Origin: Verpa conica
Lineage: Eukaryota; Ascomycota; Pezizomycetes; Pezizales; Morchellaceae
NCBI GenBank assembly: GCA_033030425.1
Contig: JAUFSD010000014.1
Location: 1,467,649-1,531,648 of the forward strand
Length of the DNA: 64,000 bases
Direction: 5' to 3'
In this document: one piece after another, positions 53,857-64,000 of the stretch
Layout: the number at the start of each line of letters is the position of its first letter
How positions within the stretch are numbered: the first letter of the stretch is position 1
Program-made: the position numbers and the translations under genes
The notes under the pieces: model-generated
Told to the model about the DNA's origin: nothing
Seen by the model: only the letters and a program-made list of their open reading frames with translations
Databases searched by the model: none

Positions 53857-55560
53857 TTTTATATGAAGGTTCTTCTATCTTGAAATGATTTTTGTTTATT
53901 TGGGTATCTTCATTTATACTTTGTTTACGCTAGTCTACCGGTATTTTATTAGTTTTATTATGACCTGGGAGGGAGTAGTGGAGAAGGTGGGTTTCTTTTC
54001 TGGTGCATGAATCTTTTCTGCTGGAAAAATCTACGTAGGTGAAGGTACAGGTTGTTTCTTACTAAGTCAATATGTATGTCTTCAATGCATTGATTTTTCT
54101 TTTTACTTGAATGCTAAACTATACCTATTCAGCCCCCACTCTTTCAAGAGCGCCACCCATAGTATTCAACATGTGAAAGTACGGGTGTAAGCAGTAGAAT
54201 TATTATTCAATATTACACCTCAAAGAGGGGGTAAGCCCGACCTCTTAACCCTACATGCCTATACCGTTGTCGGTCATACTTCAACGCAACTAGCCGGCAA
54301 ATAGCTGCTATAGGGGTGTGAGAACAGTATAATCTCCCTATAAGTATCAACAGTATATACTTAGTACGGTTTTACGCCTATTCTATGATTCTACCCTGAA
54401 TGGTATGTGCCCATGGAAGCCCTATATAATTCATTATGCTCTTCCGGGCACCGACCTTTTACATTGTGAGCTTAGCGGGTAAGCTATATAATACTTTCTG
54501 GTGATTTACTAGTATATTCATCACGGGATTAGGACATGTGATAGGGGGGCGAGTGATATTTCGTGATTCTCATTGTGGTTTCTCTTTTTTCGCTCAGCAG
54601 TTACATGAGCCTGCGGGCTATGGTAATCCTAATGATAGTGGGAATGTGTAGTAAATAGGAATAGAACACAAAATCCCTTTTTGAATATAATGGGTGGTGA
54701 AATCGATGAGCGGTTAGATTTTTTGTACATATACCATTCTATAATATGGGGCTAATACTACATGTATTCTGATCTCCATCTCCATACCAGGGAATTTACA
54801 TATCATATCTACTAATTCACTACTTCTAGGAAGTATCAGTATATAAATAGGTAGTTCGAAATAGTTTACAAACTCTATATCTATATAGGAAAGTCTGTAA
54901 AGAAACCGCAACCGACAACACAGGCAAGTAGACGAAGCCAGCAGAGAAGGAGCATATTACTTGCTATCATAAGAAAATGATATATACTAGGCTTCAGAGT
55001 ATTCAAATAATTTACAGGGGATGATATATCTTTATTCCCGTGAAGAGGGGATAGGTAGAGGATACCAAGGTGGAATCTATGCGTACTACTGGTACTATAT
55101 ATACACTTTTGTATCCTGTATATTCAGGGATTGTGTCTAACCCTGATATATAATTCTCTAACCTCACATACACCATACCTTAATAAGGTACTTTATAGGG
55201 CTCCTGTGTTGCTCTCTACTCAATTATCTTAGTATCATAGCCTATTTTGTAGAGGTCCATACACTGCAAGTCAAAACGTCGTAGCAATTGATTCAAGCTA
55301 AGCTACATATACATGTCCACCCATCACCATCTTCTGTCTCAGAACCACTATAATTCCACCCAAAATTTCATATTCTCGCCTAGAACCGAGAACCTTAACA
55401 AGAAAAACACCTTTAATCGATCAAATTTACTCAAGGCCAGGGTATATTCGGGCGGGGCGGAGCTATACCACACATAAAGTCAGCCTCTTCGATGCACCAA
55501 TTGAGAATCATAGTGTAACAAACCTTATCTTGCCATTCTCGGCTTCTCATACTCACTCCC
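53857..55560. other. Intergenic, no gene recognised
   Basis: It is A/T-rich with short frames only. No terminal repeats or LINE tails were noticed. Confidence 0.45.
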
Positions 55561-56007
55561 CTACCCCAAACACCACCAGTACAATGGAACCGCACGTGTC
55601 CCATCCTGGGCAGCCCCGTTATCGTTCAAGACATAGCCCGCCACACCCTCCGGGGCATACGCGGACAAATTCGACACCTTACTTTCGTCCGCCTGTGTAC
55701 CATACAAGTGATCGTGAAGACTCCCACTGTACCAGCGCTTGAGTTCAACACTGCCATCAACCTTTTTGTCAAACATGTACCATCCAATCTGTTCGGCCTT
55801 GTATCCGAGATTTTTAACGGCATTATCAAATTCAGTGCGGTCAGTCGTGTAGAAGTGGTCGCCGGTGGAGGCCTGGAAGCAACGGTAGACTGCGACGGTG
55901 CCCTTGACATTATCACTGTAGACATAACAGGCAACGCCCAAAAACTTGTAGCCAGCTTGGAGAGCGAGTTCACCCTTGGGGTCTGTTGTATAGAAGTGGT
56001 CAGGCAT
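55561..56007 (-). CDS. DUF5648-like repeat protein, 148 aa
   Basis: A single-exon frame from MPDHFYTTD contains three related units with HFYTT/HLYGT at the start and a G(Y/V)xxLGVACYVY / GYKAEQIGWYMF / GVAGYVL end: residues 1-37, about 50-88 and about 98-130. This His-Phe-Tyr-Thr-Thr pattern with hydrophobic Gly-Tyr strands is typical of the DUF5648 family, predicted beta-propeller-like or carbohydrate-binding in bacteria and fungi. The protein has no signal peptide or membrane segment and is short for the family, so it may be a minimal cytosolic member. Function unknown. It is isolated from other genes. Confidence 0.75.
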   Translation of the reverse strand: MPDHFYTTDPKGELALQAGYKFLGVACYVYSDNVKGTVAVYRCFQASTGDHFYTTDRTEFDNAVKNLGYKAEQIGWYMFDKKVDGSVELKRWYSGSLHDHLYGTQADESKVSNLSAYAPEGVAGYVLNDNGAAQDGTRAVPLYWWCLG

Positions 56008-56859
56008 TCTGAGTGTAGCGGAGAGATGGGATTTTTTAAAAGGTGTTGCGGAAAGATAGTCTTAAGATTGTAGAGAAAGGATGGCTGTTAATGCTGAATT
56101 GGAATCGAGGAGAGAATAGCTCTCCTTATGTACTTTCTGAAGGAGACAGACATATCCATTAGGTACAGCGTATTTGAGTAGAATAGATTACAACACATGG
56201 TAGCTGTGTCAATCGCAGCGTTCGTAGTGTCTCCTCAAGTGGGCCCTACAGCATGGTCGAGACCGGATGGACTATGAACTATTGTCAGTCTGGAGCTGAG
56301 TTCAGCTCGACTACAGACTACAGCAAGCCCTATAACGCCTCAGGTTTCGATTAGCAATTCCCTACCCCACTGGGTTATTAGTTATTAGGGCACAGGCTAA
56401 TATATACTCTGCCCCATAGTCCCTCGTAGTTATCTAGAGTCTTTCGCATCTCTCAGGCCGTAGTCCATGTTCCTTATATTCAGTGACCTAGTCCTTAATC
56501 CACTATCGTAGTATAGGTTTAGTAAGGCCTATTCATACTGAGATATCTATTAAATCTCTAAGGTTACTTCGTTCAGGGCATGTGGCTCCCCAAAGGGCAA
56601 CAGGGTAATGATCATAGCCACATGCTAAATCTAATGCTGGAAGTAGAGAGCTTCGTTGCCCATCTGTAACGTTGTAGCGCGTCATGTGGGTACATAGGTC
56701 CAGCTCGGTAATCACGGACAAAACCATATCGGCATTGTACATGCAGCAGGCACTTTACTTATCTGCCAGAAAACAGGGGAGTATTGTGTGGCGTCGTGGG
56801 CTGATATTTTACCATACGAAAAATCTGGGTTGTTATGCGGGCGGACAAGTACCTATGCG
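56008..56859. other. Intergenic with a dispersed repeat fragment
   Basis: Bases 56567-56615 match the reverse complement of 11491-11548, ending at CTTCGTTCAGGGCATG. No gene is recognised. Confidence 0.4.
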
Positions 56860-57019
56860 CTCAGTAGGGTATCCCATAACCCGGTGAAGCTACCCCTTTC
56901 CCGTGGGGCCAAAGTTCTGTGGCTAGACTCAGGCTTCTACTATTTTTCATAGGCTACTATATGTTGAGCCACCGCCACTTTGGGGGGCAGCATTTTTCAC
57001 CGGCTTATGGGATACTCAG
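56860..57019. mobile_element. MITE-like element, 160 bp
   Basis: CTCAGTAGGGTATCCCATAA at the left pairs with the complement of GGCTTATGGGATACTCAG at the right, continuing inward through CCGGTGAA. The 3-base gap at the left end and lack of a clear target duplication leave the edges approximate. Confidence 0.55.
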
Positions 57020-57261
57020 CCCACAACGAGATTTTATTGTTTTTGGACGTTACAACATGTCTCAGACTGACAGCGGAGCTCGTCAAATGATAAGACTTTT
57101 TCTTAGTTTATGTGGGGTCTTTTCTCTTAGATTTAGCCCCTGCTTGGGGTCAATTTAAGTCATGGCTTAGTGTAAGTGCTATGGTGCTGGGTAAGTCTGA
57201 AGAACTACGGTAATTCCTATGTAGAAGTAGTTTTTATTTAAAGATTGACGTAGTGAATTTA

Positions 57262-57381
57262 CAGTCTCCGGTAGAATTATTGTGAAAACGGGGGTTAGCG
57301 AGCAAGGAGTTTGTAGCAAGTACCTGCTACTAGAATCTTCATTGAGGACATTAAATGCCACATTAATGCTGCTGGAGACTG
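57262..57381. mobile_element. CAGTCTCCGG MITE, copy 4 (120 bp), TA target
   Basis: The inverted repeats start CAGTCTCCGGTAGAATTATT and pair with ATTAATGCTGCTGGAGACTG, with TA on both sides. The interior GGGGTTAGCGAGCAAGG matches copy 1 at 14440. Confidence 0.8.
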
Positions 57382-60300
57382 TACTTATGGTATTAAGGGT
57401 GCTTCGCTTACGAAGGCCGAGGCATTCACTTTTGTTATCTATTCCGTATAATATGTTCTAGGAGCGGATAGGTAGGCATCCCCTGGATGGGTTACCTGTT
57501 GGATGGATTGTTGTCTCTGGAGATTTTTATATTGTAGGCACTTTTTGGTAGAAAAAAATAGTTATATGTCATCTGATAAGTATGGGTGCCTTATAAACGA
57601 TGCACTTGAGTATTTTCTGTCCCACTATAGGGTAAAGACACCACAAAGCACATACCACAACACCAATAGCGGTAATAAAAAGTGTCATAATTGAAGAAAG
57701 AATGCGCTGATAAAGAACTAAATTAAAGAACTAAAATACAGAGCAAATCCTAAACCTTATATAACCCCCAAAAATTTGTAAATAACAGTTACCCGGTTAG
57801 CCAACCGGCACAATAAACTATCCGATACCAGTCCGGGTAATTGGAGCGGATTCATCCGTCGGTCAAATAGTTGTACCGTAAGTCCGTTGTCCTCAGTTGC
57901 CTAAATAGGCAAGTGAGGCCGGTATCATAGTGACAACCACTTGGCGAGTGATAAAATTCCAACAATAATTAATATTTTAAATACTATTAGAGATATCTAT
58001 TGGTTCCTTTTAACCCTTGTGGACTAATTATTTATGAAAAGGGCTAAAATCGCGTTTTTTTGTTGTAGATGCTTCCTAATAAGGATAGCTGATAGCTGAT
58101 AGGCGGTTTCATATATGAGTCACGTGTTTTCCTATTTGCTAGGTTTGAGGATCCAGGTAAAAGGCATACCATATGAGGGTTTAGGGTTTTCTCTTTCGGA
58201 GTATATATCGATAGATCTCTCTATCTCTTTTAGACAATCAATTCAGCAGGTTATTACCGCATTTTTTAGTGGGTAAAGGCCGAGTGCTTTCTCATGTTTG
58301 GTTGCTCGGGGCAGAGAACCTCGCTTAGAGGCTAGTCACCCTCTGCAAAATAATGTATAGAGCCTATGAAAATTATTAAAAGAAATCATCTATCTTTTCA
58401 CAAATATTTAGGCATTTTTTTGGCATTTTTCAGAGGTTTTCTAGAGAGTTTACCAGCGGTGCCTACCTGCGCTCCTGTAGGGAGGCTCTGGGGGGGGGGG
58501 GGGGCGCCTGGGGGAGCCTGTGGGTCTTAATCAAGGTTTCAGCAAAGGTTCCACCTTTTGGCTGTGATGGCACGGATAAGCCTGGTATTGCAAACCTTGG
58601 TTGCTGAGCTGGCTGGTATACATGTAGCGAACCTTTTCTCAACCACATAAGGGTTGTCCAATGTAACTTTCCAGCGCACATAATCTAATCCTCCTTCAAT
58701 TATGGAGATTCGAGACACCTCACCCCCTCATAGTCAGGAAACCGTTTCTCTCTGCGCCTCTTGCAAAACCTCCTTACTCCGCCTATTCCACAGCTAGCAT
58801 AGACGCCCTCCATCCAGGAATGAGCGTGCGATTGAGAATTACGTGTCGATCCCGCTAAGGCGCTCAAAAGACTCTTCCCGACAGCACCACATCCTCAAAG
58901 AAAGATCTGTCGGCATGGGCCTATAGTAAAGAGGTTTACAGAAGCCAAGCTGGTATAGAGTTCGTAGTGACCGGATTTGGGTTTTTTATGTGGGTAGTGT
59001 TGGTTACAACGGAAATCTTGCTTTGATAACGGCCCGGCCCGGGGTGCAGCGAGAGTACTAGGTTAAGTGATTTGTGTTATCAAATATCTAGAGTAAAAAC
59101 TAATAATCACTCGTAAAACAAGGTTGCAGGATTTCATTGCTTTATTCGACGGAGGGTAGGGGGTTTAGGATAAGAACCCTTACCCTGGCTACGGACATCT
59201 GGTGCATACTACAATATATATATAGGGAGGAACTAGTAAACCAAAACAGAGTGTAAAGAACGCGGGAAAAATATCGTAGTTTTATCTACCAAAAATCGTT
59301 TGATTCTCACGAGTGATCAATATCCTTGCCGATGATCTTTTGTTTGCATTCGAGACCCCCCGGTGATCTCCGTATGCGTCATGCATCTTTTCTACAATGG
59401 TGTTTACGGATACCACATAATATCTGATTAGTACCTGTTCCTCAATTATGATCTCATCCGGAGATCTCATGGAAGGAAAGTGTCCATCCCGCGGGTATTC
59501 ACGCCATTATCACATGCAGTTACCAATAGGCCATCTACCGACAGGCCAGCATCCCACATTATGTACATCCCTACATTATACGAGCATGAAAATTTTGGAG
59601 ATGACTTCAGGACTCAATCATGTGTTTTCAACCTTATGAGTACGGAGGCCTATACCAACCAATCCGCCATGTAAAAAAAAATGCGAAAATTGAAAATATG
59701 AAAATATATAATTAGTTGGTCTAGTGCGAAGGGGTGTGGTAAGATAAAAGTGACTATGGCTAGAGAGCTACTGTATATAGTTTAAGAGATGGTGTATATA
59801 TTAGGAAGTTCTACTAGTAAGAATAGAGAAGAGTAGTTGCTCTATAGCTATTTTCCTAGGCTATTTAAAAGCATGAGCACCTCTGTTATGCATACCTAGA
59901 CCTTCTACATACTTATATTCCTAAGGAAATGAAAATTCGAGACAGATAATTTTTCTGAAAGAAGTTTGGAGATGTAAGTATATTAGTCCCCTAATGCTGT
60001 GTAATAAAATATATGTTGGGATTGAGATTATCATAGTATATAAAATGAGGTAGTAAATTTATCTTATTTTTATTTTTAAATCTTTACTTCTCGCTTTTTA
60101 TATTCACCTTTTATTTGTATTTTTATTTTTTACTACATAGGATCACACTAGGGCTAGGCCACTCTATAAGCAGTGGCAGTCTCCTGTTATCGCTCGCAAT
60201 TCTCTAATCTATACTACTCCCAAGCTCCAGTAGCTATCTAACCACAGATTTTTCGTAATTCACCACCCCCCTCACACTAAACCCGCTTATTTCACGTTTC

Positions 60301-60778
60301 CACATTTTTAATTATCGCGTTTTATTGACATGGCGTATTGGTCAATATAGGCCTCCGTATCATGAGTGAACAAATCAAAAATCTCTCAATTCAGGTTATG
60401 AGATTGCTTTTCAGACCACCTAATGAATACTATGGTGGTACTTTTAAAATCAAGGGTTGTGGAAGGTGTGTCTCGACATCGTCGCCTGTCCGCTTATCCC
60501 GCGGACAGTTTCGCCGGCTACGTTTCCAGCAATTATTACCCCGGTCCCCATCACCTTAAGCAACAACCCCGATTTAGGATGAGGTGAATGTTATCATGAA
60601 TTTCTATGAATAAACTGGGCTAGTTAAACCATTCTTGAGGGATTGAGCTATTTAATGGGGCACTCCCTAGCATAAGTTTATGGAAATTTATTTCAGTACA
60701 GTTCGAGATCTCGTCTTTCGTTATTCCAAAACCAACGAATATTTTCTGGCTATTTGAGTACCCAAACTACCATCCTCG
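57382..60778. other. Long intergenic stretch without a recognised gene
   Basis: Many short frames occur, none with motifs or splice support. A run of 15 G lies at 58490-58504. The last 400 bases probably contain the promoter of the decarboxylase gene. Confidence 0.45.
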
Positions 60779-63700
60779 ATGACAGCCTTGGGCGGGGATC
60801 CAGCTAAGGCTGCGGAATTCTTGGACGAGCGGGAGTCGAACGAACAACATGAAGCTATCAGTGCTATTTTCCTCGGGCCGAGAGCTGAGAACTTTAAAAA
60901 GTTTCAGGAGTTCATCACCATGGTCATAGAGGGACATAGGGATTTACGATTGAGCTATCAGCCAAACGACCCGGTATTTCCTTTACCTCATACGTTATAG
61001 GGCCTCTTTACAAGAGGAGAGAGTATTTACTGACATCATAACGGCATGAGTATTATTAGGTCCAAATTACTCCGGCAATCCAAGCAAGTGCAGCCTATGG
61101 CAATAGGATGAACAATCTTCATGAAGCCTTAGTTGTCATACAACAGGAGTTTCAAAATGACTCCGTCCCCTTCTGGTCGCCACGGTACAATGGGCATATG
61201 CTTAGTGATACTTCTATGCCTGCCACCTTAGGATACCTGAGCACCATGCTGTGGAACCCTAATAATGTCACGGGAGAGGCTAGCCGCATCAGTGAAGAAA
61301 TTGAAACCGTTGTCGGCTTGGAGCTTTGTACTATGCTTGGATTCGACACTACCAAGGATCCGAAGCCTTGGGGTCATATCACCTCCGGTGGGACGGTGGC
61401 TAATCTGGAGTCACTTTGGTTAGTAGCTACATATTTCATCCGGTAACCATGGGTCTTTTTAGTGTATACTAATGGCATGATATGTGTTTTCATATAGGGC
61501 GGGTAAGTCACCAATCCTTTCATAGGGGGGCACCCTGGGAGTAAATTTACTAACTAGTCATAGCCCGAAATTTGAAATTCTACCCGCTATCTTTCCGTAG
61601 TGCAATCGACGACGAGGCTGAGCTGGCACCCGTGCAAGAGACCTTCCAAGTCGAGACTTGCATGGGGCCACAAAAACTGTTTAAAGACCTCTCTGTCTGG
61701 GAGATGCTGAACCTCAAACCCCAAATAATCCTGGAAATTGGAGAAAGGGTAGAAACTGAATACGGTATATCACAAGCTCGCCTGACCGAGATCATGGAGC
61801 CTTACAATATTCAAAATGCCGGGAAAGGTGATATTGAAAGAAGGTATGGCATTGACCTGCCTATACGGTTTCTTGTATGCAGTACAAGACACTATTCCTG
61901 GCCCAAGAGCGCCGGTAAGTCTTATATAGGTCTGAGTTTGTCACATTACTATACTTAAAATCACTAATTAATTCCAGACATCACTGGTATTGGGGCAACA
62001 AATATGATCAATGTCCCTGTGGACAATAGTGGACGTCTTAGACCTGATAAACTCAGAGAGCAGCTAGATGGGTTGTTGGAAAGTGGGCAAGCTGTGTATA
62101 GCGTGGTGGCTATTGCCGGTTCAACGGAGGAGGGGGCGGTGGACCCTGTGCAGGACGTTATAAACCTTCGCACTGAGTATCAGGCGAAGGGTATGTCTTT
62201 CATCGTTCATGTTGATGCAGCATGGGGGGGTTATTTCAGGAACATGGTTAGACCCTTAGAGGTACCATTCGACGGAAACCCCGATTTTGTTGGTAGTCTT
62301 CCTCTACGCACCGAAGTTGAAGTCAACCTGCGAGCTATTCAGTACGCCGATTCGGTTACTGTGGATCCTCACAAGAGTGGATATATCCCCTACCCAGCCG
62401 GCTCATTGTGCTATCGTGACGGGAGAATAAGGTTCCTAGTGACTTGGACGGGCCCTTATCTTGCATCGTCTGCTGGTATTGGTGCATTTGGTGTTGAGGG
62501 GAGGCAAGTCCTAACTTACCCATATTATTTGCACAGTAGCGATCTGCTTACTTCTTTAACAGCAAGCCTGGAGCTGCTGGGGTTGCGGTGTTTATGTCCC
62601 ATTATGTCATTGGCCTCAACCTGCAAGGATATGGCTCTTTACTCTCTTCGGCGATATTCACGTGTAGTAGAGTATGTGAATATTACCTAGTATGTACACT
62701 CTTATTAGTGACTAACTAGAGTGTTTTTTGGAACAGATGTCTTGCTATTGGGCAACAATGGAATCAAGCAACTTTGTAGTTGTTCCTTTTAATATGCTCA
62801 CCTCCGAAAATCAAGAGACGGTCCAACGATATGCGAGTACACCGGAAGTGATAGACCAGAGGAACAAACTCAGTGCCCTCATCCCAATCTCAAACTGGGA
62901 CATACAGGGTGATGCAGAGGCGTTGCAATTGCTCCAGGGAATTGGCTCTGACCTGATTATTAATTCATTTGCTTGCAATTTCAAAATCTCTGATGATAAG
63001 TGGAACACAGATGTTGAGGAAGCAAATCTGTATAACAAACGCATTGCAGATTTACTCACTGTTTCTGCAGACCCGGCGAGCAAAAGGCCGATCACTGACC
63101 AACTTTTCTTCATCAGCTCAACTACGTTTGAAAGAGGGCAGTACCTAGAGTGTGCAACTAGCTTCAAAACACGTCTTGGTCTGGCTGGCGACGAAAATAT
63201 CTTCCTCCTCAGGAGTGTGGTGATGTCACCGTTTGTGACTACCCAGGGACTCCTAACGGAACTGATGGAAGTATTCCGAAATGTTGCTGAAGAACAGGCC
63301 CAGGTATTCAATACGATCACTTTAAATATTGTTAATACCACCCGAGGCAATAAGATAGAAGCTCACGTTTTATAACTAGATATCAATCAAGCGTAACGAC
63401 AAGAATCGCCGCGTCACGCATACCTTCCTAGTACATCCTACAGAGTCAAAGCTCTACCTTGTCCATCAGCACATGTTTTATATCCCTACCCACCGTGAAC
63501 AGCTCATTATCACAGCCGAAAGTACAAATGACTATAAAGAGTCTTACAACACAGCAAGGGCAGCCAGTAAAGGGCATTTGCTATTTTTGACCACTACAAG
63601 CAAGGTGACACTTTCGGAGCTCTTAGAAAAGGGATCGTTCTGTGGTACATTAAGCACGTATAGAGGGTATACTTCACATTCGTTCGCTTAGGCTCATCTC

Positions 63701-64000
63701 CTTTAAAAGACAATCTCCGCTTGTATAACACTCTGCTGGTATAAACGAATCTCGTTATAAGCTATATTTACTGATATTCCTATTTTAGAAGCAAGGAGGA
63801 CAAGTGGGATATAGACGTCACCAATATCAAAATCATCAAGCGGCGTCCCTTGGACTCTCGGGCAAGAGATACGAAATATTCCCCGTTCATACCATTCTAC
63901 CTCTACGGCACCCCCGATGCAGTGAACATTGACCATATGCTCCTCCGCGCACCCAGTATTCACATCTCAGCCGAAAATATTATATGCTCTAAAACGTTAT
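60779..64000 (+). CDS. PLP-dependent decarboxylase (group II), partial at the window end
   Basis: Exons: 60779-60973, 61060-61418, a 5-nt microexon 61498-61502, 61564-61914, 61978-62503, 62563-62671, 62737 to about 63370, then coding to about 63670, and a last visible exon from about 63790. The spliced protein shows the family hallmarks: HMLSDTSMP region, ITSGGTVANLESLW, VHVDAAWGG (Asp contacting the PLP ring nitrogen) and VDPHKSGY (PLP-binding Lys at about 62373). It continues into a long C-terminal part (HMFYIPTHREQLIITAE, FYLYGTPDAVNIDHMLL). The enzyme should decarboxylate an amino acid; substrate not deducible. One intron is GC-AG. A stop at 63373-63375 followed by a frame change to the next coding block indicates an indel or a very short unrecognised intron, so it could be a recent pseudogene. 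Confidence 0.8.
61498..61502 (+). other. Putative 5-nt microexon (GGCGG) of the decarboxylase gene
   Basis: The bases GGCGG are preceded by TTTCATATAG and followed by GTAAGT. Only their inclusion joins exon 2 (ending CTT TG) to exon 4 (starting CCCGAAAT) in frame. The product then reads SLWAARNLKF, the motif expected at this position in the family. The flanking introns (79 and 61 bp) have TACTAAT and TACTAAC branch-like words. Confidence 0.7.
62504..62562 (+). other. GC-AG intron in the decarboxylase gene
   Basis: The donor is GCAAGT and the acceptor TTTAACAG. Removal restores GVEGSKPGAAGVAVF, the expected sequence after the PLP Lys region. Without removal the frame runs into unrelated sequence. 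Confidence 0.75.

Overview
The window reads as a nuclear scaffold of a filamentous fungus, probably an ascomycete. Evidence: genes with short introns (about 50-95 bp) and TACTAAC-like branch sites, metacaspase and TPR-CHAT genes of fungal type, an F-box/LRR-like pseudogene, Tad1-type LINEs with cysteine-knuckle ORF1 proteins, and many TA-flanked MITEs. The TE load would suit a truffle-like Pezizomycete, but the species cannot be fixed from sequence alone.

Layout. (1) 1-5.4 kb: a LINE nest. A gag-type LINE 3' half is split by a 378-bp element (here 'PB'). A second PB copy holds two tandem 2.04-kb ORF1-only LINEs. (2) 5.4-30 kb: a sparse region with two small paralogous helical proteins (6.7 and 9.3 kb), an LRAT/NlpC-like protein (12-13 kb), a caspase-like protein (17-19 kb) and a 1,715-residue TPR-CHAT putative protease (23-28 kb). 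The gaps hold at least a dozen MITEs and foldback elements. (3) 30.5-43 kb: an F-box/LRR-like pseudogene on the minus strand. It is broken by a 5'-truncated LINE and by a 10.8-kb double PB insertion carrying an ORF1-only LINE, a full-length but damaged LINE, a short non-autonomous LINE and a 1.26-kb solo LTR. A second solo LTR lies just upstream of the pseudogene. (4) 44.6-56 kb: a small hypothetical gene, a seven-exon gene of unknown family, a U1/Jaz-type multi-zinc-finger coiled-coil gene and a DUF5648-like protein. (5) 56-60.8 kb: repeat remnants and no convincing gene. (6) 60.8-64 kb: a PLP-dependent decarboxylase running off the window, with an apparent 5-nt microexon and a GC-AG intron.

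Two themes stand out. First, five LINE insertions from at least three families lie in exactly the same few bases of three different PB copies, just downstream of a TATA box. PB ends are proved by 5-bp target duplications (ATTAG, TTATC, GGATG, GATGC). This looks like a mobile landing pad with its own promoter, used by site-specific non-LTR retrotransposons. Second, a caspase-like protein, a TPR-CHAT protein, an LRAT-like protein and two paralogous small proteins with helical C-termini lie within about 22 kb. These are protein types linked in other systems to regulated cell death and conflict, so the stretch is a candidate cell-death/immunity island. Function is inferred, not shown.
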